Part shown: positions 39,305-45,413 of the stretch, one piece after another
Layout: each line of letters begins with the position of its first letter
How positions within the stretch are numbered: the stretch's first letter is position 1
From: Thioclava indica
Lineage (GTDB): Bacteria; Pseudomonadota; Alphaproteobacteria; Rhodobacterales; Rhodobacteraceae
Direction of reading: 5' to 3'
Assembly (NCBI RefSeq): GCF_000714545.1
Contig: NZ_AUNB01000025.1
Span: 1-45,413, forward strand
DNA length: 45,413 bases
Position numbers and translations under genes: made by a program
The notes under the pieces: generated by a model
Told to the model about the DNA's origin: nothing
The model's input: only the letters and a program-made list of their open reading frames with translations
Databases searched by the model: none

Positions 39305-40541
39305 ACACCTGCTTCTAGCGATGCTGGACGCGGCCATCGCCGCCGCCGACCCTGCGACTGTTCTCGCTCGGCATCTGCCCCCGAAACCTGCGGGGCGGTG
39401 CATCGTCGTCGGGGCAGGCAAATCCGCCGCCTCGATGGCGAAGGCGTTGGAGCAGGCCTGGCCCGACGTCGATCTTTCGGGGGTCGTAGTAACGCGGTAT
39501 GGGCATAGAGTTCCGACCGAACGCATTCAGGTCCGGGAGGCCTCCCATCCCGTGCCTGACGCCGCCGGAGAAAGCGCGGCAAAAGAAATTCTCGCCGCCG
39601 CACAAGCTGCGGGGTCTGATGACCTTGTGCTGGCACTGATCTCTGGCGGTGGTTCAGCCCTGATGCCGCTGCCCGTTTCCCCCCTTACGCTGGACGAGAA
39701 GGTCGAGGTCAACCGTCTGCTGTTGAAATCCGGCCTGACGATCGAGGACATGAACCGGGTCCGCCGCCGCCTTTCGCGGATCAAAGGAGGTGGGCTGGCC
39801 ATTGCCGCAGCCTCCGCGCAGCTGATATCGCTAGCGATCTCGGACGTGCCAGGAGATGACCCCGCCGCCATCGCCTCTGGTCCAACGGTTCCCGATCCCT
39901 CGGTCACCGAAAACCTGTCGCATCTTGTCACCCGGCTCGGCCCTTCCCTGCCGCAGGCAGCGCGCGACATCTTGCTCGCAGATCCTGAACCAACAACCAG
40001 TTTCACCCCTGACTTCCGCATCATTGCGACACCTCAGATGTCGCTGGAAGCCGCAGCCCAAGTTGCCCGCGACGCGGGCGTTTCGCCAATTCTGCTTGGC
40101 GACGCTCTGGAAGGCGAGGCGCGCGAAGTCGGGATCATCATGGCGGGAATAGCCAAAGCGGTGCGGACCCATGGCACGCCAGCGCGTGCGCCAGCTGTTC
40201 TACTTTCAGGTGGGGAAACTACCGTATCCATTGGCGACACAAAACCTGGGCGCGGTGGCCGGAATACCGAATTTTTGCTGTCCCTTGCTCTTGCCCTGAA
40301 CGGCTCCGAGCATATCCATGCACTTGCCGCCGACACCGACGGGATCGATGGCACGGAAGACGCCGCTGGTGCCCTGATCGGACCCGACTTTCTGGACCGA
40401 AGCCAAGCGGTGGGGCTCGATCCCAAGGCCTATCTTGGCGCTCATGACAGCTACAGTATTTTCAATCGGCTGGACGCATTGATCCACACCGGGCCAACTA
40501 TGACAAATGTCAATGATTTCAGAGCGGTTCTCGTTCTCTGA
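39291..40541 (+). CDS. ttuD: Glycerate 2-kinase / TtuD-like (MOFRL family)
   Basis: A 416-residue protein of the GckA/TtuD group: VVGAGKSAASMAKALEQ, EASHPVPDAAG, LISGGGSALMPLP, RLSRIKGGGLA and the C-terminal MOFRL part (LLSGGETTVSIGD, GRGGRNTEFLLSLALAL, AADTDGIDGTEDAAGAL). In Agrobacterium vitis the ttuD product was described as a hydroxypyruvate reductase; related enzymes are glycerate 2-kinases. Either activity fits conversion of the tartrate-derived three-carbon acid toward phosphoglycerate. Confidence 0.9.
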   Translation: MQSAEHLLLAMLDAAIAAADPATVLARHLPPKPAGRCIVVGAGKSAASMAKALEQAWPDVDLSGVVVTRYGHRVPTERIQVREASHPVPDAAGESAAKEILAAAQAAGSDDLVLALISGGGSALMPLPVSPLTLDEKVEVNRLLLKSGLTIEDMNRVRRRLSRIKGGGLAIAAASAQLISLAISDVPGDDPAAIASGPTVPDPSVTENLSHLVTRLGPSLPQAARDILLADPEPTTSFTPDFRIIATPQMSLEAAAQVARDAGVSPILLGDALEGEAREVGIIMAGIAKAVRTHGTPARAPAVLLSGGETTVSIGDTKPGRGGRNTEFLLSLALALNGSEHIHALAADTDGIDGTEDAAGALIGPDFLDRSQAVGLDPKAYLGAHDSYSIFNRLDALIHTGPTMTNVNDFRAVLVL

Positions 40542-40548
40542 AGTTGGG

Positions 40549-41172
40549 ATGAAGGTCTCCATCGTGATCCGCGACAGACGAGCCAAAATCGTTGCCACAG
40601 TGGGGCCAGCGAGTGGCTCTTCGTTCATGCTGCGCACCTTGTTCACGAAAGGCGTTGATACGTTCCGACTGAACTTCAGTCACGGTGAGCACGCTATCCA
40701 CGCCGCGACGGTCGACACGATCCGGGCGCTGGAACGGGAGGTCGGCGTGCCAATCGGCATCCTGCAAGACTTGCAGGGCCCCAAGATTCGGCTTGGCCGC
40801 ATAGCTGAAGGCGAGCGGATGATGGAACGTAGTGAAAAGATTGGGCTGGTGGCTGAGGACACCACGGACGATTTGACAGCGATACCCCTGCCGCATCCCG
40901 AGATTTTCGATGCAATCGCGCCCGGACACCGGCTGTTCATTGATGACGGGCGGGTCCAGTTGATGGTTGTTGCAAAGGCCCCGGGCCGGATCGAGGCAGA
41001 GGTTCTCGAAGGCGGAAAGGTCAGCGACCGCAAGGGCGTGAATCTGCCGGACTGTGTTCTTGAGCTGCCCGTCTTGACCGAGAAGGATCGCGTCGACTTG
41101 GAATATGGCCTGTCGCTTGGTGTTGACTGGGTGGTTCTGTCGCAAATTCTGAAAGCACTTCAAATAACTTGA
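40549..41172 (+). pseudogene. ttuE: Pyruvate kinase (TtuE), truncated
   Basis: The first about 195 residues are normal pyruvate kinase: RAKIVATVGPASGSSFML, DTFRLNFSHGEH, GILQDLQGPKIRLG, LFIDDGRVQLMV and LTEKDRVDLEYGLSLGVDWVVLS. At 41133 the frame enters the left end of a mini-IS6 element and stops 13 codons later at 41172. The rest of the barrel and the C-terminal domain are missing, so activity is lost. It is the last gene of the tartrate operon. The ATG at 40549 is chosen as the start; 40507 would overlap the kinase gene. Confidence 0.9.
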
Positions 41173-41322
41173 ATATTGTTCTTTTGTGATCGGAAAGTAG
41201 GCTGAAATTTGAAATTCCGCTGCTAGACTCGCTGAGTATCATCTCAAATTGAAGCTCCCTCACGCACAAAGCGGTGTTGGCGAGGAACAATATTCCGCGC
41301 AAAAAAACTTTGCGACAGAACC
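41133..41322. mobile_element. 190-bp mini-IS6 element (MITE-like)
   Basis: GGTTCTGTCGCAAA (41133-41146) and TTTGCGACAGAACC (41309-41322) are perfect 14-bp inverted repeats, identical to the left end of the IS6 element at 5706. No transposase lies between them. A subterminal inverted repeat GAATATTGTTC/GAACAATATTC (41171-41181 and 41285-41295) is also present. The 8-bp flanks GACTGGGT and GTTTCGAG differ. It joins a truncated pyruvate kinase to a truncated methyltransferase, so recombination at this end probably brought the two together. Confidence 0.8.
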
Positions 41323-41334
41323 GTTTCGAGGCTC

Positions 41335-41620
41335 CGGTCTGCACCAGCCATCCGGACTTCGTCTTCTGCGATGCCGCCGAGGCGGAGTTCGCCATCCGCC
41401 GCGTGGGCGGCGTCGCGGGGCGGATTTTCGACGATCCCGCGCATCGCTCGCCGAGCTCGCATCTCTTTGTGAAAGCCGCCGAGGGCGTCAGTGCGGAACA
41501 TCTGCGCGACCGCTTCACGCAGCTGGATTTCAGCGAGGTGCGGGAAGATGCCGTCGCTCATTACTCGGTCGCGCAGAGTGACGTCGTCGCGCTCTACGCC
41601 GCGCTGATCACTGCAGAGGG
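41335..41620 (+). pseudogene. C-terminal remnant of a DNA methyltransferase
   Basis: The translation HPDFVFCDAAEAEFAIRR, VGGVAGRIFDD, SPSSHLFVKAAEG, RFTQLDFSEVREDAVAHYSVAQSDVVALYAAL aligns with residues about 178-276 of the methyltransferase at 19808-20647, with scattered substitutions. The SAM-binding and NPPF motifs are absent. It is a cut copy from a related element, not a recent exact duplicate. The reading frame runs on to 41822 without a recognisable domain. Confidence 0.82.
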
Positions 41621-41763
41621 GCAGGCAAGCCCTTTGGTTGATCGCAACGGCGGCGGTCCCAAAGACAAGCCGCGCGAAGACCGCCCGAAGGTTGTCAAGA
41701 ACAAGGCCAGTTATCAACTGCCGCGCGAAGCACAGAGCCTGGCGCCCAAGGCGCCGTCCGGGC

Positions 41764-42012
41764 TCAGTATCGCATTTTTGGGGGGTGGGATCGCAATCTC
41801 AATTCCTTCGCCAAAGCCTTGAGCAGAAGATCGCACGTTGGGTCGCCGTCGTAGGCACCGTCCGCTAGAAACTGGTCGACGGGGCTATCAATTTGATCCA
41901 ACAGACATGGCAGCGCGGTGGAATCTCCGACGCATGGGCAATGATCTCCGGCGGAAAGCGGTGGCGCTTGTAGCTGATGGACAGTGACTGCATCAGCCCC
42001 AGCTACCTTCAA
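41764..42012 (-). pseudogene. IS5-family transposase fragment
   Basis: The minus-strand translation LLDQIDSPVDQFLADGAYDGDP, then a degraded C-terminal portion (LKALAKELRLRSHPP), matches IS5-type transposases around the second catalytic Asp (DGAYDG). The preceding residues (KVAGADAVTVHQLQ) look frameshifted. Only about 80 codons remain. Confidence 0.65.
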
Positions 42013-42135
42013 ATCGTGGACCCAGCAATCGGAAGTGGTTGACGTGACTATGCCTAACCAGATGTTGTCAGTCTGTTCTTGATACTTGACACGGGTTTTG
42101 GTCTAAGTCGATGAAACCCCTGCAGGAGGAGCGGC

Positions 42136-43353
42136 ATGTCGAGCAAACAGCCTGTCAAGTCCTTAACACGAAAATCAGTGGAGCTCTTCGCGGGTGCAGG
42201 CGGTCTTGGGATCGGGCTCGCACAGGCGGGCTTCATTCCGCAAATGGTTGTCGAATACAACAAATGGTGTTGCGATACCCTTCGCGACAACCACAGAATT
42301 CTCGGTGAGGATGACCTATCGAATGGAAAGCATCCGTGGGGTGTTGTCGAGGGCGACGTCCGCGAGATCGATTTCACGCCGATGGCGGGAAAGCTCGATT
42401 TGATTTCAGGCGGTCCGCCCTGTCAGCCGTTCAGCTTGGGCGGTCGTCACCGGGCCTTTGACGACGCTCGGGACATGTTTCCACAAGCCGTGCGCGCAGT
42501 GCGCGAAGCGCGACCTCGCGCGTTCGTCTTCGAGAACGTGAAAGGGCTGACCAGAGCATCGTTCCTGAATTACTTTGAGTATGTGAAGCTCCAGATGGAA
42601 CACCCCGAACTCGTCGCAAGATCTGATGAGGAGTGGCCGGACCACCTTCGCCGTCTCGAGCAACACCATACCTCCACAAGGCGCCCCGGATTGCACTATC
42701 AGGTGGTCACAAAGCTACTCAACTCGGCGAATTACGGTGTGCCGCAAAAACGGGAGCGCGTGCTGTTCGTCGGATTTCGTGACGACGTGGACGCGCGATG
42801 GTCCTTCGGGCCGGGAGACTTCACGCAGGAAGCACTCGTTTGGGATCAACTTTTCGGGGATTACTGGGAGCGTCACAGCGTTGCCCAGAAAGACCGGGTT
42901 CTCGAAGGTCGGGCACTCCAGTTGTCAAAGCGCCTATCGCTCGAAGAGAAGCCCGAGAGCTTACCTTGGCGAACCATACGCGATTCCATCGGGGATCTGC
43001 CGGACCCAGAGAAAAGCAGAACGTCGCAGAAGATATTGGACCATCGCTTCCAACCAAACGCAAAGGTCTATGCAGGCCATACCGGCAGCTATCTTGACGA
43101 GCCATCAAAAACGCTCAAAGCGGGGGTTCACGGTGTCCCTGGCGGTGAGAACATGCTTCGCAGGGCAGATGGGTCCGTGCGATATTTCACTGTACGCGAA
43201 GGGGCTAGGATCCAGACGTTTCCAGATGGCTATAAGTTTCATGGTGCCTGGAGCGAGTGCATGCGACAACTCGGGAATGCCGTCCCTGCGGAGCTTGCAC
43301 GCGTTGTCGGCGAGAGTGTTGCTGACAGGCTGAACGAGTCCAAGGTCGCCTGA
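42136..43353 (+). CDS. C5-cytosine DNA methyltransferase
   Basis: A 405-residue enzyme with the ordered motifs of cytosine-5 methyltransferases: I VELFAGAGGLGIGLAQAGF, IV GGPPCQPFSLGG with the catalytic Cys, VI FENVKGLTR, VIII YGVPQKRERVLFVG, IX and X YFTVREGARIQTFPDGYKF and RQLGNAVPAELA. AGGAGG lies six bases before the ATG. Its stop is two bases before the nuclease gene, so this is the protective partner of a type II restriction system. No control (C) protein gene is seen. Confidence 0.96.
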   Translation: MSSKQPVKSLTRKSVELFAGAGGLGIGLAQAGFIPQMVVEYNKWCCDTLRDNHRILGEDDLSNGKHPWGVVEGDVREIDFTPMAGKLDLISGGPPCQPFSLGGRHRAFDDARDMFPQAVRAVREARPRAFVFENVKGLTRASFLNYFEYVKLQMEHPELVARSDEEWPDHLRRLEQHHTSTRRPGLHYQVVTKLLNSANYGVPQKRERVLFVGFRDDVDARWSFGPGDFTQEALVWDQLFGDYWERHSVAQKDRVLEGRALQLSKRLSLEEKPESLPWRTIRDSIGDLPDPEKSRTSQKILDHRFQPNAKVYAGHTGSYLDEPSKTLKAGVHGVPGGENMLRRADGSVRYFTVREGARIQTFPDGYKFHGAWSECMRQLGNAVPAELARVVGESVADRLNESKVA

Positions 43354-43355
43354 TA

Positions 43356-44231
43356 ATGGCACGTAAACCAGAGCTTCAGAAAGCGGATGAGACGGCGGCT
43401 GCCTTGGGGCAGTTCGCAGAGATGGTTCAGGACACGGAAATGACCGCACCGTCGCGAAAGCGGGTCTTGGCGACGATTGCAGAGATGAAAGACGCACTGC
43501 ACACCCTCGAGCGAAGTATTGACCCGGTACGACTGCCCGCAGCCTTCTTCGACCCCTCGGAACCGCGCCTGATCGGGCATTTCGTTGCCTTGGCTTTACT
43601 CTCTCAGGAGCGCAATCCACTCGAGTCGATCGCGCCATTCTATGGGGCTGGCGTCTATGCGATTTACTATACAGGGCCTGCCGATATTTATGCGCCGATC
43701 TCTGGCACCGAGACCCCCATTTATGTCGGCAAGGCTGATCCTCCGACCGGGGCAAAAACGGTTGTCGAGCAGGAAACGAAACTCTTTGCCCGACTGAGCG
43801 AGCATCGCAAAAATATTGAAAAAGTCCAAGGCATCAACCTGAGGGACTTTGAATGCCGGGCCTTGGCGGTGCAAAGCGGATATCAGGCTGCCGCCGAGAA
43901 CCATCTGATCCGCCTTTTCTGGCCGATATGGAACAACGAGACCAAAATACTTTTCGGGATTGGCAAACACGGCGACGCCGCGACGACCCGTGCGAACAAC
44001 AAGTCGCCATGGGACACGATGCATCCTGGTCGCAAATGGGCCGCAGGAAATCCAGAGGCCAAATCCGCTGACGATATTCGCACGGATGTTGCTGAGCATT
44101 TTCGAACCAAACCTATGTTTAGAACAACAGAAGATGTATTTCGCGCTTTTGCGCAAGGCATACGACAAGCCGATCGTCTTGATCCTGACGACGAGACCGA
44201 AATGGATGACGAAGCCGACGAGATCCGCTGA
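43356..44231 (+). CDS. Eco29kI-like restriction endonuclease (GIY-YIG)
   Basis: A 291-residue protein I match to the Eco29kI family. The GIY-YIG core is FYGAGVYAIYYTG followed by TETPIYVGKADPPTGAKT, then KLFARLSEHRKNIEKV and the Glu/Asn region YQAAAENHLIRLFWPIWNNE. Known members cleave CCGCGG. The C-terminal 80 residues carry a basic DNA-binding segment and an acidic tail. It follows the methyltransferase directly and completes the system. The recognition sequence is inferred from the family, not seen. Confidence 0.88.
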   Translation: MARKPELQKADETAAALGQFAEMVQDTEMTAPSRKRVLATIAEMKDALHTLERSIDPVRLPAAFFDPSEPRLIGHFVALALLSQERNPLESIAPFYGAGVYAIYYTGPADIYAPISGTETPIYVGKADPPTGAKTVVEQETKLFARLSEHRKNIEKVQGINLRDFECRALAVQSGYQAAAENHLIRLFWPIWNNETKILFGIGKHGDAATTRANNKSPWDTMHPGRKWAAGNPEAKSADDIRTDVAEHFRTKPMFRTTEDVFRAFAQGIRQADRLDPDDETEMDDEADEIR

Positions 44232-44359
44232 TTATTCGCGCAAAGTTTACATAAGACGGATTATCAGGCGAATTTCTTGTAGCAGCAAAGCGATAATGTC
44301 ATCCCTGTGCAATTCAGGAATGTCACTCTCTTGTTCAAGTGAGCAACGGGAGATTGGAC
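44232..44359. other. Intergenic region after the restriction gene
   Basis: No gene or clear terminator is seen in these 128 bases. Confidence 0.4.
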
Positions 44360-44506
44360 ATGGGATGGATGATCATGAGCGAGCGCGAGTTAAATCGCAT
44401 AGAGGTTTTGGCGCAGGTTGATGATGGCCGGCTGAGCGTTGAGAACGGTGCCAACATGCTGGATGTGACGAAGCGCCAGATGTTCAGACTGCTGAAGCGA
44501 TATTGA
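44360..44506 (+). pseudogene. Transposase N-terminal remnant
   Basis: A 48-codon frame reads MGWMIMSERELNRIEVLAQV, then DGRLSVENGANMLDVTKRQMFRLLKRY and a stop. The pattern is the N-terminal HTH of large ISNCY/IS1202-type transposases. The rest of the gene is absent because the IS3 element begins just after. It is too short to be active. Confidence 0.65.
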
Positions 44507-44509
44507 AGT

Positions 44510-45413
44510 GGTCCTGCTTTTTCGGACAGGTTTGCGGCTCAGCTAAGATGCATCTGGGTTAGGTTTCATGCCGCGTGGTTCATCTGTATCGGGTCAAAGT
44601 ATGCGTCGTCGGGAGTTCGTTTATCAAGCGCTGTGTGGGGCCGCTCAACGTTGTAGAACTCGATCCAGTTGTCGATGACGCGTTTGGCTTGGAATCCGTC
44701 CTGCAATTCGTGTAGGTAGACGGCTTCCTGCTTCAGGGATCGCCACAGACGCTCGATAAATATGTTGTCGAGGTATCGCCCCCGACCATCCATTGAGATT
44801 TTGATCTTGGCATCGGTCAGCGTGGTGATCCAGGCTGAGCCCGTGAACCGCGATCCTTGATCGCTATTCATGATCTCGGGCCTGCCGTATTTGGCAATGG
44901 CCTCTTGCAGAGCCTCAACACAGAAGCTGGCATCGAGAGTGTTTGATAGCCGCCAGGATAGCACCTTGCGTGTCGCCCAGTCCATGATCGCGACGAGATA
45001 GAGGAATCCACGCCGGACAGGAATGTAGGTAATATCAGTGCACCAAACGTGGTTCGGGCGGGTGATCGGCAGTTTCCGCAGCAGGTAAGGATAAACCGGG
45101 TGTTGGGGGTGCTTCCTGCTGGTGTTGGGGCCTTTGTAGATAGCCTGCAAACCCATGACCCCCATCAGACGCCGCACACGGTGGCGGCCCGCATGGAACC
45201 CGTTTCTGGGCAGATATGCTGCGATCTGGCGGCTGCCAAAGAACGGATACTTGGTGAACACGCGGTCGATTTCGTTCATCAACTCCAGCGTTTCAGCATC
45301 TATCCCAACCGGCGTGTAATACAGCGATGATCGGCTGATCTTCAGCAACGTGCACTGCTTGGTCAGGCTCAGGTCAGTGCGGTCTCGGTGGCATCGTCAA
45401 GTTATTGACGCGG
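44510..45413 (-). mobile_element. IS3-family insertion sequence, partial
   Basis: The element starts shortly after the transposase remnant, near TGGTCCTGCTTTTTCGG (about 44511), and runs off the window. The complete OrfB suggests a potentially active copy. The far end is not visible. Confidence 0.6.
44566..45348 (-). CDS. IS3-family transposase OrfB
   Basis: A 260-residue integrase-fold transposase with the DDE triad of the IS3 family: WCTDITYIPVRRGFLYLVAIMD, the second Asp in EIMNSDQGSRFTG and the Glu in DNIFIERLWRSLKQE. The frame continues upstream to about 45395 (HRDRTDLSLTKQCTLLKISR) before a stop, as expected if OrfB is made by frameshifting from OrfA, which would lie beyond the window edge. 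It encodes the catalytic part. The left end of the element should be near 44510. Confidence 0.93.
   Translation of the reverse strand: MLKISRSSLYYTPVGIDAETLELMNEIDRVFTKYPFFGSRQIAAYLPRNGFHAGRHRVRRLMGVMGLQAIYKGPNTSRKHPQHPVYPYLLRKLPITRPNHVWCTDITYIPVRRGFLYLVAIMDWATRKVLSWRLSNTLDASFCVEALQEAIAKYGRPEIMNSDQGSRFTGSAWITTLTDAKIKISMDGRGRYLDNIFIERLWRSLKQEAVYLHELQDGFQAKRVIDNWIEFYNVERPHTALDKRTPDDAYFDPIQMNHAA

Noticed and set aside
42136-44231. Avoidance of CCGCGG as proof of the restriction specificity
   Set aside because: Several CCGCGG sites occur in the window, so there is no visible depletion to support the assignment. It rests on family resemblance only.
1-45413. CRISPR arrays, tRNA and rRNA genes
   Set aside because: No regularly spaced repeat-spacer array and no tRNA- or rRNA-like sequence was found by reading. 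Short phased repeats at 17.5 and 24.1 kb have no spacers of CRISPR length.

Overview
The window looks like part of a mosaic plasmid, or a plasmid-derived secondary replicon, from an alphaproteobacterium, most likely a Rhodobacterales/Roseobacter-type organism. The main reasons are a complete repABC replicon on the minus strand (5344 to 1844), tripartite tricarboxylate (TTT) transporters, a rhizobial-type tartrate cluster, and many insertion-sequence scars. No tRNA, rRNA or CRISPR array was seen.

Layout. 1-1440: 3' part of a tyrosine recombinase and a ParD/ParE-like toxin-antitoxin pair. 1827-5620: repC, repB and repA with two identical parS-like palindromes, a probable antisense RNA region, an inverted repeat in front of repA and DnaA-box-like sites. 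5706-6532: an IS6-family element whose transposase has an early stop; it abuts a TTT transporter (tctB, tctA) that lacks its binding-protein gene, followed by a GntR/FCD regulator. 9647-16432: a minus-strand catabolic operon with two permeases, a binding protein and an ATPase of a polar-amino-acid-type ABC transporter, a D-2-hydroxyacid dehydrogenase, a KdgK-like kinase, a hydratase-like enzyme and a LacI regulator. It is preceded by a striking double operator.

16638-26081 is the least conventional part. It holds small hypothetical genes with leader hairpins, iteron-like repeats, a PemK/MazF-like protein, an adenine-type DNA methyltransferase, two coupled tyrosine-recombinase-like proteins (one with an altered catalytic box), a small HTH protein and a RepB-type primase. 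I read it as an integrated mobile or replicative element. A hipBA toxin-antitoxin locus follows (26443-28081), then a graveyard of IS6, IS21 (istB), IS30 and Tn3 fragments (28095-30745).

30761-41132 is a tartrate-degradation region: D-tartrate dehydratase (tarD), two LysR regulators, a TTT transporter (tctC and a natural tctA-tctB fusion), two tandem tartrate dehydrogenases, a glycerate 2-kinase and a pyruvate kinase. The pyruvate kinase is cut by a 190-bp mini-IS6 element with perfect 14-bp ends. On the other side of that mini-element lies the 3' end of a second copy of the methyltransferase seen at 19.8 kb.

42136-44231 is a type II restriction-modification pair: a C5-cytosine methyltransferase and an Eco29kI-like GIY-YIG nuclease. 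The window ends in a short transposase remnant and the IS3-family orfB. Functionally the plasmid combines maintenance modules (partition, three toxin-antitoxin-like loci, restriction-modification) with uptake and breakdown of tartrate and a second, unidentified acid. IS6-type ends mark several of the junctions between the modules.
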